DNA of 64,000 nucleotides from Bacteroidales bacterium. Lineage in GTDB: Bacteria > Bacteroidota > Bacteroidia > Bacteroidales > WCHB1-69. The notes under the pieces are model-generated. The model searched no databases and was not told where the DNA came from. It saw only the letters and a list, made by a program, of their open reading frames with translations. The stretch covers positions 1 to 64,000 of the forward strand of contig JAFZIP010000016.1 in assembly GCA_017554325.1 (NCBI GenBank), in the 5' to 3' direction. Shown piece by piece: positions 39,761 through 48,514 of the stretch (its first letter is position 1; each line of letters starts with the position of its first letter). The translations under genes and the position numbers were made by a program.

Positions 39761-42700
39761 CTAATAAGGGAACAGCTTGGGTGTTTCCTTTTCGGGCGGT
39801 TCCTCGGGTGGATTCTCTTCCGGCTCTTTCGGGTTGGTGTCCGCCACTTGCACTTCGTCTTTCTTCTCCCACATGTAGTCGGTCTCAAGGTTCAGTTCGG
39901 TGTTCTGCTGGAGTTTCTCGTAGTCAAAGCACCAAGCGTAGGGGCGTTCGTACTCCAGCGCAACCGTCCCGTCTCCGGGCATGTACTTTGCCGATTCACG
40001 CTCTTGGAGGTTTTTCATGTTGCGGCGGAAGCGTTTCTGCTGCTGGCCGAGATACTCGGTGGAGTTCTTGAGGTAGTATTTGAGGGAGTCCTTTGGCAGG
40101 CGTTTTTCGTTTGCGCTGCGTTTCTGCTGGGCGTAAAGCCCGAAAATGCGGTTGGGATTCATGAACAGGACTTTCAAGTTTTGCGAGATTGTGACAGTGG
40201 TGGTTTTCAGTTCCTCCACCTCCTTGATTTGGAAGTCGTAATCCTTTTCAATGAAGCCGCTGCTGAAAAGTTCCTGATAGACGCTCCAGAAGTCGCTCAC
40301 TTCGTTGCCCGCCACAACATCACCGTTTTGGCGGGTGATCATCTTGGCGAATGTCCTCACCGCCTTCTCGTAGGAGAAAGGCAGTGTCTCTTCCTCCATC
40401 ACTATTTTCAGTGCGGCGAGCACGATGCACCAGTTCTTGAGGATTCTGTCCTCAATCTGCCGATTGTTGATGTGAGGGGTCACATCCGCAATCGCCTCGT
40501 TGTAGGCGGAAACATGGTTTTCAAGAAAGGTTTTGCGTTTTGTGAGCAGGCTGTTGGTGATGTGGGTCAGCCCTTTGTTCTCAATCATCTTGAGTTCCTC
40601 AAATCGGATGCGTTCTTCCTCCGAGAACTCTGTCTTGGAGACGGAAAGGAAAATCACCCTCGAAAAGAGGGCGTTGTCGGCGGTGGCCATCTCCTGCCCG
40701 GTGAGCATGATGCCTGCGTCCACGGCTGTGGTCTCCTTTTTCTTGTCTTTCTCCATGTTCATGCGGCTTCTGCCCACTCCGTCCCACAAGCCTTTGAGGA
40801 ACTCTATTTTTTCATACTCAAGCGAGTTCTTGTACTCGTCGATGTGGCAGAGGGTGTTCCGGGTGTGAGCCACATGGTCGGCCATGGCGGGAACCGTGCT
40901 GTTGGTCATGTTGACGCCTTTTTGCAGGTTGCCGAACAGCTTCAGCAGCGTGACCGCCATTTCGGTCTTCCCCGTGCCCTTGGGGCCGAATATGTTGAGA
41001 ATGGGGAAAAAGCCGAAGGAGGCCACGAAGATGTCTCGGAAAAGCGTGGCAAAGTAAAAGCCGATTCCGGCGATGGCGTTTTCGCCATAGACTTCCAAAA
41101 GCCTGTCCACGAAGTCGAACAGGCTGATGCTGCCCTCCGCTTTGTGGATGAACTTGCGTTCAAACTGGAAGAGTGTGTCCTCGTCCTTGTAGAACGAGGA
41201 CAGGGCGGGGATGTAATAGAAAAGTCCCTCGTGTTCCACTATGCCAAGTTCGCCGATGGGGGTGAACTTGCCGTTCACGGTTATGCCGTTTGACCAGGCG
41301 AAAAAGCCCGGCTTCTGCCATCCCAGCTGAGTGACTTCCTTGCATGACTTTGTGTTGTCGTACAGATACGCCTTCACCTTGTTAAGCCCGTGCTCGCCGC
41401 CCTCAAAAAGGAAGTTGCCCAAGGATTCGCAACGCAGTTTGAACGCCGCGATGGAAATGAGGTCTTTTTGGCTGAACTCCAGCACCTGCACGTTGTTGAA
41501 CACGTTTTTCAAGCGGTAGAGCCTCTTGGCGTTGATGGTGCTGCTGATATGGAAAAGCGGTTCCATCACGAAGTTGGAACCCTTGAAGAAGTTGTCGCCT
41601 TTGAGGGAGTAAAAGTAGTAGCGGTTGTCCTCTGTGTAGAAGCCGTACTTCCGTATCAATTCCTCCTGTTCGGCGGTCTTGCCCAAAAGGGAGTGTCGGC
41701 TGTTCTTTTCGTCAAGTCCCTTTTGCAGTTCCTTTGCCTCGTCAGATTCCTTGAGAATCTGTTTCCAAGTGTTCTTGCCGGGAATGATTTTGGCAAGCCG
41801 CTCGATGATGGAGTTCCTGTCGCTGATGGAGCGTCCGGCGAACAGGGCTGAAATCTCCCTTATGGCGGCGTTCTTTTGCAGGGGGTCTTTTGCGGCATCA
41901 GGCTTTCTTCTCATGGCCAGCACCTCAAGGAAAAGGCGTTTTTGCTTCTGCTGGAACTCGTCAAACTGTTCCTTTGAGGTGAAAAAACTGTCGGGGTCTT
42001 GCTTGGAGCCGTCCTTTTTTGGCGGTATCTCCAGCACATAGACATTGAGCCCGGATTCCACAAGGCGTTTGCCGTTCCGCTCTGTTGCGTTCACGCCCGC
42101 TTCGTCCCCGTCCAGCATGAGGGCGACATTCTTGGAGGCTCTTCCCAGCAGCCGGATTTGCTCGTCAGTGAGGGCGGTGCCGCAGGAGGCGACCACATTG
42201 CTGACTCCGAGCTGGTGCATCTTGACGACATCGGCGTTTCCCTCTACAAGCACAGACATATCGGCGTTGCGGATATGTCTGTATGCGAAGTTCAACCCAA
42301 ACAGCGTGCCGCCTTTTGTGTAAAGGATTGGGTTGCCGCTGCTGTTGATGTATTTCGGGATTTCGGGTGCTGGATGGAGGATGCGTCCCGAAAAGGCGAT
42401 CACGTTGCCTGTTAGGTTGAAGATGGGGAACATGAGCCTGTCACGGAAGAAGTCGGCCATGAATGAGTCTTTCCGCTTGCGGAACAGGTCGCATTCTTCC
42501 AGCAGGTCAAACAGGAAGCCCTTTTGCCGAAGGTGCTGGTACAGCCTGTTTGCCTCGCTGGGGGCGTAACCGATGCGAAAATGCTCCAGCGTGTCACTGT
42601 CGAAGCGGAAGAGGGCGTACTTCATCGCTTCGGGGTTCTCTTGAAGGCATTGCTCGTAGAATTTCGTGGCCTCCTCATAGACCTCTGTGAGCTGGCGGCG

Positions 42701-43033
42701 GGTCTTCTCCCTCTGCTCCTCTTCCTTTGTCGGGGTGTGCTCTTCAATGACGATGTTGTATCTTTCGGCAAGGTGTTTGACCGCCTCGACAAAGGAATAG
42801 CCCTTGAGTTCCATCAGGAAGTCAAAGGCGTTGCCCTTGCGCCCGCAGCCGTAGCAGTTGTAGCGGTTGTATTTGGTGTTGACAAAGAAACTGCCGTCCT
42901 TTTCATTATGGAAAGGGCAGCAGGCTTTGTATAGCACCGCACCCGCTCTGCGCAACTGCACTCCGTTGCTCTCTGCCACGTCTTTCATGTCGGCGGCACA
43001 GAGAACATCGTTGATGATGTCTTTTGGTATCAT
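39761..43033 (-). CDS. Phage DNA primase-helicase (CHC2 zinc finger, TOPRIM, ATPase)
   Basis: The protein has 1090 residues. The CHC2 zinc finger has Cys39-Pro-Phe-His42 and Cys60/Cys63. The DnaG-like TOPRIM follows, with VEGNADVV (Glu264) and MLDGDEAG (Asp308, Asp310). A later P-loop ATPase has FGPKGTGKT at about 682-690. The last 40 residues are Pro/Glu-rich and disordered. It should make primers and may also unwind DNA, although the helicase type is not certain. No phage DNA polymerase is encoded, so host replication is presumably recruited. The gene ends at the TGTCTTG array. Confidence 0.92.
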   Translation of the reverse strand: MIPKDIINDVLCAADMKDVAESNGVQLRRAGAVLYKACCPFHNEKDGSFFVNTKYNRYNCYGCGRKGNAFDFLMELKGYSFVEAVKHLAERYNIVIEEHTPTKEEEQREKTRRQLTEVYEEATKFYEQCLQENPEAMKYALFRFDSDTLEHFRIGYAPSEANRLYQHLRQKGFLFDLLEECDLFRKRKDSFMADFFRDRLMFPIFNLTGNVIAFSGRILHPAPEIPKYINSSGNPILYTKGGTLFGLNFAYRHIRNADMSVLVEGNADVVKMHQLGVSNVVASCGTALTDEQIRLLGRASKNVALMLDGDEAGVNATERNGKRLVESGLNVYVLEIPPKKDGSKQDPDSFFTSKEQFDEFQQKQKRLFLEVLAMRRKPDAAKDPLQKNAAIREISALFAGRSISDRNSIIERLAKIIPGKNTWKQILKESDEAKELQKGLDEKNSRHSLLGKTAEQEELIRKYGFYTEDNRYYFYSLKGDNFFKGSNFVMEPLFHISSTINAKRLYRLKNVFNNVQVLEFSQKDLISIAAFKLRCESLGNFLFEGGEHGLNKVKAYLYDNTKSCKEVTQLGWQKPGFFAWSNGITVNGKFTPIGELGIVEHEGLFYYIPALSSFYKDEDTLFQFERKFIHKAEGSISLFDFVDRLLEVYGENAIAGIGFYFATLFRDIFVASFGFFPILNIFGPKGTGKTEMAVTLLKLFGNLQKGVNMTNSTVPAMADHVAHTRNTLCHIDEYKNSLEYEKIEFLKGLWDGVGRSRMNMEKDKKKETTAVDAGIMLTGQEMATADNALFSRVIFLSVSKTEFSEEERIRFEELKMIENKGLTHITNSLLTKRKTFLENHVSAYNEAIADVTPHINNRQIEDRILKNWCIVLAALKIVMEEETLPFSYEKAVRTFAKMITRQNGDVVAGNEVSDFWSVYQELFSSGFIEKDYDFQIKEVEELKTTTVTISQNLKVLFMNPNRIFGLYAQQKRSANEKRLPKDSLKYYLKNSTEYLGQQQKRFRRNMKNLQERESAKYMPGDGTVALEYERPYAWCFDYEKLQQNTELNLETDYMWEKKDEVQVADTNPKEPEENPPEEPPEKETPKLFPY

Positions 43034-43051
43034 ATCGCATTACATATAGAA

Positions 43052-43606
43052 TTAGTTTCTGAATATTTGGTATTGCCAACCTATCCGTGGGGTTTGGCTG
43101 ATGAAGTCATAGCCGGCTTGGAACTGGCTGCGCCGGATGTTCACCCCGATTGTCACCTCAAAGCCCGGTTTCCTGTTCGGGATGTTGTAGGATAGCCCGC
43201 CGCCGAGGGTGAGGGCGAACTTCGGCTCTCGGTAAACGGTTTTGGTGGTCAATGTGTTCTTGCGCAGAACCTCATAGTCCATCTTTACGGCTTCCACCGA
43301 GTTCTCGCTGACGGTCACGTCAGTGACCGCTTTTATGGCGGTGTCCTCGTAGTGGATGGCGTAACTCTTTTGGGCGAAGTAATCAGCAAGAACCGCCTCC
43401 GTGTCAATGGGGGCGGGAATGGTGACGGGATATTGCACGGAGTAAGGTGCCGGGAACAATACCGTGTCTCTCACCCGCAGCGTGTCGGTGCGGGTGACAG
43501 TGGTGACATGCTCAACTCCGTCCCATCTGTTGCATTTGCGCAGGCAAAGGGCGATGATGGCCAGTGCCATCACGAATATGGCGAACCACTTCCAATCCAC
43601 TTTCAT
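43052..43606 (-). CDS. Spanin-like membrane-anchored protein (DUF6808-like)
   Basis: The protein has 184 residues. One N-terminal transmembrane helix (about 7-22) follows a short cytoplasmic start. The rest is periplasmic with a middle helix and a C-terminal beta-rich part (ALTLGGGLSYNI, VTIGVNI). It is encoded one base after the endolysin stop. Comparable proteins of Bacteroides phages are annotated DUF6808, from memory. An inner-membrane spanin or Rz-like role is inferred from its place in the lysis cluster. Confidence 0.6.
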   Translation of the reverse strand: MKVDWKWFAIFVMALAIIALCLRKCNRWDGVEHVTTVTRTDTLRVRDTVLFPAPYSVQYPVTIPAPIDTEAVLADYFAQKSYAIHYEDTAIKAVTDVTVSENSVEAVKMDYEVLRKNTLTTKTVYREPKFALTLGGGLSYNIPNRKPGFEVTIGVNIRRSQFQAGYDFISQTPRIGWQYQIFRN

Positions 43607-43607
43607 A

Positions 43608-44282
43608 TTACAGGGATTTGAGCAGGTTCACAAGTTCGACCTGCGGGTGAACATCAGATTTGTCCTGCCTGTAGGAGGCGTGGGCGAAGATTCCTTCCCA
43701 GCCCATAAGGGCGCGGGGCGTGGCGTTCCAAATGTCGCTCTTGTAGTTGGCAGCGATACGATGTTTTTCCATGAGGAAGTGGAGCAGCCTTTTGAGGGTG
43801 TCCAACTGCGCTGTGGTGTATCGATCAAAATATTGGAAGCCACGGTATTTTTGATTGGAGCAATACTCGTAGATGTTTTTCACAGGCTTGCATTTGAGGT
43901 TGGGCACTATCTTGCCGTTCTGCCTCGTGACGGGATAGAAAAGACCGTCCGTGTGCTGCAGCAGCGCACCCCAGCTGTCAAGCTCAATGCCGATGCTGGA
44001 TGGGTCAAGCCTATGGTAGCTTATGCCGAAGCGGTTGAAGTGTTCGGCGGACAGACCAAGATGGTATGCCCAGTACTCATCATCAAAGCACTTGTGCAGG
44101 TGCCCTTCACGGCTGATGATGTATGAGGTGGCCACCCTTTCGGGTGTGTGCAGCCACCAGCTTGTGTCGCCGTCCACCTTGTCGCCGGAAACAGTGTGGT
44201 GCAGCACAATCTGTTTTTTCTCCGTCTTCTGACGGACATATTGTGTGTCCGGGAAATTCCAGTCCTTGTATATCTCAATCAT
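43608..44282 (-). CDS. Endolysin, N-acetylmuramoyl-L-alanine amidase
   Basis: The protein has 224 residues. The Amidase_2 (PGRP-like) fold is shown by LHHT (His28/His29), a central IGIELD strand and HASYRQDKSDVHP (His201, Asp210, His212), which carry the zinc ligands and catalytic residues. It cuts the bond between muramic acid and the peptide. No signal peptide is present, so release needs the holin. The start overlaps the HTH gene upstream by 8 bp. Confidence 0.92.
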   Translation of the reverse strand: MIEIYKDWNFPDTQYVRQKTEKKQIVLHHTVSGDKVDGDTSWWLHTPERVATSYIISREGHLHKCFDDEYWAYHLGLSAEHFNRFGISYHRLDPSSIGIELDSWGALLQHTDGLFYPVTRQNGKIVPNLKCKPVKNIYEYCSNQKYRGFQYFDRYTTAQLDTLKRLLHFLMEKHRIAANYKSDIWNATPRALMGWEGIFAHASYRQDKSDVHPQVELVNLLKSL

Positions 44283-44508
44283 AGTTGCTGCTTTTTGTGA
44301 GTTGGTTGTGCCTTGCCAGTTTCTTCTCTATGGCGGTATTCCTTTGGATGATGTCGAGCAGAGCCTCCAAAATGCGGTAGTCGGTCAGCTGTCCTGTCAC
44401 AACGTGATAGATCTTGCTGACGCTGCATTGGAATTGGGTGGCCAGTTCCTGCCCGTAGCCGCGTGGCAGGTACCGCCTTAACTCTTTACTTATTGCCTGT
44501 TTCCCCAT
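44275..44508 (-). CDS. Small DNA-binding (HTH) protein of the lysis cluster
   Basis: The protein has 77 residues. QELATQFQCSVSKIYHVVTGQ fits a helix-turn-helix, as in small phage repressors. It lies between the holin candidate and the endolysin and overlaps both. It is the best candidate for a phage regulator apart from the LytTR protein. Confidence 0.75.
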   Translation of the reverse strand: MGKQAISKELRRYLPRGYGQELATQFQCSVSKIYHVVTGQLTDYRILEALLDIIQRNTAIEKKLARHNQLTKSSNYD

Positions 44509-44698
44509 TGCGGTGCCTTTCTATTATATAATCAATGAATAGAATGGTTATGGCGACAAGTTTTGCCGCCATAACCGCCAGCAGTGGTGCAAGTGCGAAA
44601 AGCCATCCCTTTGTCAGCCATCCGAAGGCTTTGAGGATGACCAGGCAGCACGAAAGTGCCACGAGCTGGTTCATAATTTTTTTAATCCTCTTTTCCAT
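44486..44698 (-). CDS. Candidate holin
   Basis: The protein has 70 residues from the ATG at 44698. Two transmembrane helices (about 9-26 and 31-55) with a short turn and a charged C-terminus (RHRNGETGNK) give class II holin topology. It is encoded upstream of the endolysin and overlaps genes on both sides. Confidence 0.75.
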   Translation of the reverse strand: MEKRIKKIMNQLVALSCCLVILKAFGWLTKGWLFALAPLLAVMAAKLVAITILFIDYIIERHRNGETGNK

Positions 44699-45008
44699 CG
44701 CTGTTGTTTTGGGAGTTGGCATCGTTGGCGTGTCTGCGCTTCAGCCGCTGCTTGGTCTTGTTGATTGCGTCCATTTCTGCGTCTGTCATCCTGTGATACA
44801 GGTCTCGCTCCTTGAGGAGCGGGTCGTATTCAAGGATGAGATCCCGGACACAGATGTTCATGAGAGGGCCATTCGGGACATTGTCCTTTAGGTAGGATTC
44901 GATGGTTCTCGCATCATTTACCTCAAAAAACAGCATAAGCTGCAGTTTTACCTCGGGTGTTTTTAACACCTCTAATGCTTGGTTTGTCAGGCGAAAAAAT
45001 TTTTTCAT
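44682..45008 (-). CDS. First gene of the right-end operon, small helical protein
   Basis: The protein has 108 residues from the ATG at 45008 (MKKFFRLTNQAL). The longer frame lacks support. It is charged and helical, with a basic stretch KQRLKRRH near the end. As the first gene after attR on the leftward operon it might be regulatory. It is preceded by inverted repeats (45065-45161). Confidence 0.65.
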   Translation of the reverse strand: MKKFFRLTNQALEVLKTPEVKLQLMLFFEVNDARTIESYLKDNVPNGPLMNICVRDLILEYDPLLKERDLYHRMTDAEMDAINKTKQRLKRRHANDANSQNNSDGKED

Positions 45009-45064
45009 TTTTTGTTGATTTTTAGGATTATAAATCCAAAAAACTCGTATTTTTGCAGCAAATA

Positions 45065-45161
45065 CTTGCAACATTTTTTTGTAGCATTGTACTGATACAA
45101 AATAACGATGTAAGTAGCTGGTTGCAAGATAGTTAAAATATAAATACAAACAGCAACCAGC
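45065..45161. promoter_or_regulatory. Inverted repeats in the right-end control region
   Basis: CTTGCAAC (45065-45072) is complementary to GTTGCAAG (45121-45128). GCTGGTTGC (45117-45125) is complementary to GCAACCAGC (45153-45161). A TATTTTTG box points right at 45049-45056. These may be operators or alternative hairpins controlling the first leftward gene. Confidence 0.45.
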
Positions 45162-45232
45162 AGAAAATAATTTTTTCAGCGTTCTTTGAAAATCACAAAA
45201 AAAAATCTTTTAAGGGACTTTTTGAGCACCTG

Positions 45233-45253
45233 TAACTGATTAACAATCAGTTA
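45233..45253. repeat. 9-bp inverted repeat inside attR
   Basis: TAACTGATT-AAC-AATCAGTTA is a perfect inverted repeat followed by T residues on the plus strand. AATCAGTTA resembles AATCAGTAA in the attL inverted repeat (1926-1965). Confidence 0.65.
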
Positions 45254-45271
45254 TTTTTATTGTTTTGTATC

Positions 45272-45290
45272 GAGACGAAAATGAGACAAA
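45272..45290 (+). other. Candidate integrase arm-type site (right)
   Basis: GAGAC-N6-GAGACAAA, identical in form and orientation to 1976-1994 near attL. It lies 92 bp inside the attR core. Confidence 0.5.
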
Positions 45291-45382
45291 ACATAAAAAA
45301 ATTTGAAGATTCAAAAAATTATAGAATATTAATAATCAGGTGTTTAAGTCAAAATAAATATCGCGAAAAGTACAGGTATTTA

Positions 45383-45411
45383 ACCGGGGGTTCGAATCCC
45401 TCACTTTCCGC
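45383..45411 (+). other. attR: attR core (29-bp direct repeat)
   Basis: A perfect copy of the tRNA-Ser 3' end at 1880-1908. The tRNA body is absent here. It is followed at once by the terminator that presumably belonged to the tRNA gene. Confidence 0.93.
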
Positions 45412-45415
45412 AATA

Positions 45416-45443
45416 AAAAGCAAGGCGACGGCCTTGCTTTTTT
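45416..45443 (+). terminator. Intrinsic terminator, probably the original tRNA-Ser terminator
   Basis: GCAAGGC/GCCTTGC (45420-45426, 45431-45437) with a 4-nt loop is followed by a run of T. Before integration it would have stood 9 bp after the tRNA end. Confidence 0.8.
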
Positions 45444-45522
45444 GTTTCCAGACCTTTGTCGGACGCTTGCGTACGTAAAAAGGGATGGGAACAAAACGAC
45501 ATTGCGCAGCAATGCTTTTTAT

Positions 45523-45871
45523 TGCAAGGACGCCTGCGGCAGCGCAAGGGATCTGCAATCCCTCACTTTGAGTGACTTCGGCGGCAGCTTGCTGACGCAA
45601 GAAGGAACGAAAAGCAAAACACAGGCGCAACTGGTTGCGACTGGGAGTTCGAAGGTGCAAGGACGCCCGCGGCAGCGACAGGGATCTGCAATCCCTCACT
45701 TTGAGTGACTTCGGCGGCAGCTTGCTGACGCAAGAAGGAACGAAAAGCAAAATACAGGCGCAACTGGTTGCGACTGGGAGTTCGAAGGTGCAAGGACGCC
45801 CGCGGCAGCGACAGGGATCTGCAATCCCTCACTTTGAGTGACTTCGGCGGCAGCTTGCTGACGCAAGAAGG
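45523..45871 (+). repeat. 133-bp tandem repeat, about 2.6 copies
   Basis: Units begin at 45523, 45656 and 45789 (TGCAAGGACGCC), and the third is cut off at 45871. They are almost identical. Each unit contains AATCCCTCACTTT, the middle of the att core, followed by AGTGACTTCGG instead of the tRNA end. Long minus-strand frames across this region arise from the repeat and are not genes. Confidence 0.85.
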
Positions 45872-45890
45872 TGTTTGTCTTTACAGTCAA

Positions 45891-46304
45891 TTATTGATCA
45901 TCAACATTAATTTTGAAATACCTCTTTCTTCTGATTAGTCCCCATAGCATTGTGAGAATTGGCAAACCAAATATACCACATAGCCATACATAATTAGGAA
46001 CAAACTTCAAATGAAATAACATCGCAAAAATGGCTATTACATCCCAGACTACTGTTGCAACAAGCAGTCTTGCATCTACAGGTTCGTATTCAACGATTGT
46101 ACTGTCTTTAGAGATTTGACACTCCTTTGAACTTGAGAAAAATGATCTATGTTTCAATGTTAAAACAAAATTGTCATTTTCCACAGGGATGGATAATGAA
46201 GAATAACGCCCAATAGAACCAACGTAAACATTGTTAACATAAACATCATAAGGTCCGCGAGGAATAATCCCAATTTTTTTTTGTCGTAGAATTATCTGTT
46301 TCAT
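45891..46304 (-). CDS. Paralogue of the prophage 137-residue membrane protein
   Basis: The protein has 137 residues from the ATG at 46304. It matches the product of 13598-14011 along its whole length with few substitutions, with the same beta-rich N-terminal part and two membrane segments. It lies 480 bp beyond attR, outside the prophage. DNA similarity continues past the stop codon to AAACACCTT. A recent exchange or duplication between prophage and islet is likely. Function unknown. Confidence 0.75.
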   Translation of the reverse strand: MKQIILRQKKIGIIPRGPYDVYVNNVYVGSIGRYSSLSIPVENDNFVLTLKHRSFFSSSKECQISKDSTIVEYEPVDARLLVATVVWDVIAIFAMLFHLKFVPNYVWLCGIFGLPILTMLWGLIRRKRYFKINVDDQ

Positions 46305-46450
46305 TGTATTTTCTTTATGTATTCGATTGACCACTTAATTATTTTAACGATTATGGGGTGAATTTGTTGCATCCCAAAAAGCGAGAGGTGCGCCCGAATG
46401 TGTCCGTCACCGCAAGCGTCACAGTATTTTGTGACGACATAACATAGAAA

Positions 46451-48514
46451 TCAATCGTCAACTTTGACAAACTTCTCAACAGTTCTTGCCCCTTTGCAAA
46501 CTGTTTCCAAAAGATATAATCCCGCAGGCAATCGAGCGGCATTCACCACAAAGCTGTTGTCTCCAACTTTCTCCTTCATGATTATTCTGCCGTTCAAATC
46601 CATAATGGTGACGCAGTCTATGGGCGAACTGTCACTTTCCACATACAGAATGTTGTTTGTCGGATTTGGCCATACTTTAATGCTGGCAACATCTTCAACA
46701 TAATGGTTAATCCCCACGTACGGTTCGGCAAAACTCGGGTCGTGATAGAGGGCAAACACCGCATGGCTTCCACCTGGATTGTCGCATTCGGCGACCACAT
46801 CATCGCTGAATGTTACGGGAGAAAATGCGGCAAAATCAACCAAAAGCTTTCCATTTTGGTTGGCATTGACGGCACCCAATTGTGACTGCCCTGTCGAAAA
46901 AGGAATATGGCTGATGAAGTCCCCGTCGGTGCTCCATTGAATAATTGCTGGATCCCAAGAATACTGTTTATATAGGGACAAAGCAAAAACCCTGTCATTT
47001 ATGACTGCCGGTACAGGTCCTGGGGTGGCAGATGAATTGCCTTCTATAACAGGAACAACTCCATGATTAACATAACTTCCCGTAGTTGCATCATATCTGA
47101 CAAAAAAACCAACATTTGTCCGATCAATGTCTTGTGGACCATGAAGCCGGATCGTACATGTGCTATCAAAGAAAATACCGACATTCTCATCCAGGGCGCT
47201 ACATCCGCGGCCTGTTACATACATTGAATTATTGTGATAACAATTACCATATAACTCTCCGTGTGAAAGCTGCTCAAAATTAGTTGGATGCCCTTTCGTA
47301 TAAATTTGGTTGCACCATAGTATGTCACCATCTGTATTATACTTTAGAACAAAGTTCAACCTCCGTGTACCGCTTTGGTCATCTATGGTTGCATAATGCA
47401 AACTGTCAAAATAAATGTGAACGGGATACTGGTGTAATGATGCACCAGAAACAGACAGAAGAAGATTCACATAACCGGATACATACATGTTGTCTTCCTG
47501 ATCGTATGACAACCATTCAGGATATATAAAATATTGAGGATTAATGCTATCCCCGGCAAGATCCCATGGGGTGGCAATGCCTTCCGTATTTTGCACCATC
47601 AGCTTGGCAAATTCCAACTCCCAATTCGGTGTGAATTTGTAAAACATGGCATTGTGTAAATAACTATTGCCACAGCCGCTCCCCGGCAGATACAGGTCAT
47701 ACGTTCTGGAGGAATCCCCGTCTATGACAATAGTGTATGGATCTTCCTCTTCTCCCTTATAATCAAATCGCGCAAACAGATAAACACAACCGACTTCGTC
47801 CACGTGCATTGGAGTTGGGGTATATCGCTCAGGACTGTATATAGGATCAACACTTCGTATGGAGTCATTACCATGTGGATAATATTGTCTTGAATATCCT
47901 TCCGCAAAATGGTCTTCTATTCGGTTCCCGTCCAGATCCAATTGGGAAAAGAATGTCCAACAACTACGTTTATAGGGTGGTTTCCTTTCCGATTCCGGCA
48001 GATTCAACACATCCTCTTTCGTTATCAAAGTGTCTATGTAATACAACCAGTAGTTACGGTCACCCCACATGCCAGTCATTCCGGTAATGTATATTCTACC
48101 GCTTTTTAAGGTCATCCATTTGGGGACTGACAAGTAGTCACTATTGCATTTTATCACCCTGTACCACTGCATTGTCCCCAATGTGTCAAATTTTGCCAAT
48201 AGGATGGACTGTTCTGAAGTGGTAATCACGTCAGAATTGTTCGAGAACATGAGCATTTCCCCGTCCAACATGGCATTGCCGCCCATCGTGCCATAGACAT
48301 AGATGTTCCCTTCTTCGTCGAAGGCGGTATTTGTAACATTATTAAATATATCGTTATAGTTGCCACCGCTGCCCGTCCAGTAATGCGCCCATTTCCACTC
48401 GCCTTGGGCGGAGGCGGTGGGAAAGGTGAAAAAGACAATCAATAATGCGATGAATTTTTTGGAAAGATTCAGCATGCCAAATCTTGAAATAAAGGGTAAA
48501 AAATGGTGTTTCAT
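46451..48514 (-). CDS. T9SS-exported protein with type A sorting domain
   Basis: The protein has 687 residues. A signal peptide is present (hydrophobic 20-34, cleavage near SAQG). The body has repeated segments of the form FDEEGNIYVYG and YDQEDNMYVSGY, as in SBBP-like beta-propeller blades. The C-terminal 75 residues (IKVWPNPTNNILYVE to GLYLLETV, then a final strand) form a type IX secretion type A sorting domain. Export through the T9SS to the cell surface follows from the family. It lies in the islet between attR and the third tRNA-end copy. Confidence 0.85.
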   Translation of the reverse strand: MKHHFLPFISRFGMLNLSKKFIALLIVFFTFPTASAQGEWKWAHYWTGSGGNYNDIFNNVTNTAFDEEGNIYVYGTMGGNAMLDGEMLMFSNNSDVITTSEQSILLAKFDTLGTMQWYRVIKCNSDYLSVPKWMTLKSGRIYITGMTGMWGDRNYWLYYIDTLITKEDVLNLPESERKPPYKRSCWTFFSQLDLDGNRIEDHFAEGYSRQYYPHGNDSIRSVDPIYSPERYTPTPMHVDEVGCVYLFARFDYKGEEEDPYTIVIDGDSSRTYDLYLPGSGCGNSYLHNAMFYKFTPNWELEFAKLMVQNTEGIATPWDLAGDSINPQYFIYPEWLSYDQEDNMYVSGYVNLLLSVSGASLHQYPVHIYFDSLHYATIDDQSGTRRLNFVLKYNTDGDILWCNQIYTKGHPTNFEQLSHGELYGNCYHNNSMYVTGRGCSALDENVGIFFDSTCTIRLHGPQDIDRTNVGFFVRYDATTGSYVNHGVVPVIEGNSSATPGPVPAVINDRVFALSLYKQYSWDPAIIQWSTDGDFISHIPFSTGQSQLGAVNANQNGKLLVDFAAFSPVTFSDDVVAECDNPGGSHAVFALYHDPSFAEPYVGINHYVEDVASIKVWPNPTNNILYVESDSSPIDCVTIMDLNGRIIMKEKVGDNSFVVNAARLPAGLYLLETVCKGARTVEKFVKVDD

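Larger units (their letters stand above)
1880..45411. mobile_element. Integrated tailed-phage prophage (about 43.5 kb)
   Basis: The element is bounded by identical 29-bp copies of the tRNA-Ser 3' end. It carries a tyrosine integrase beside attL, both terminase subunits, portal, ClpP-type head protease, major capsid protein, tape measure protein, tail proteins, amidase endolysin, candidate holin and a primase-helicase. No sheath or Mu-type transposase gene was seen, so a siphovirus-like temperate phage is inferred. None of the core reading frames appears broken, so it may be inducible. Accessory genes are more AT-rich than the morphogenesis genes. Confidence 0.95.

Noticed and set aside
39620..41293. 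557-codon rightward frame over the primase gene
   Set aside because: It is antisense to the primase-helicase, whose zinc finger, TOPRIM and P-loop motifs are unmistakable. The antisense frame is open because of GC-rich third positions.
1880..45411. Mu-like transposable prophage
   Set aside because: No MuA/MuB-type genes are present. A tyrosine integrase and 29-bp tRNA att cores explain the insertion.
45349..45890. Minus-strand frames with repeated SEGLQIP-type peptides
   Set aside because: They arise from the 133-bp tandem repeats and from reading the tRNA end in antisense. No start signals or protein features support them.
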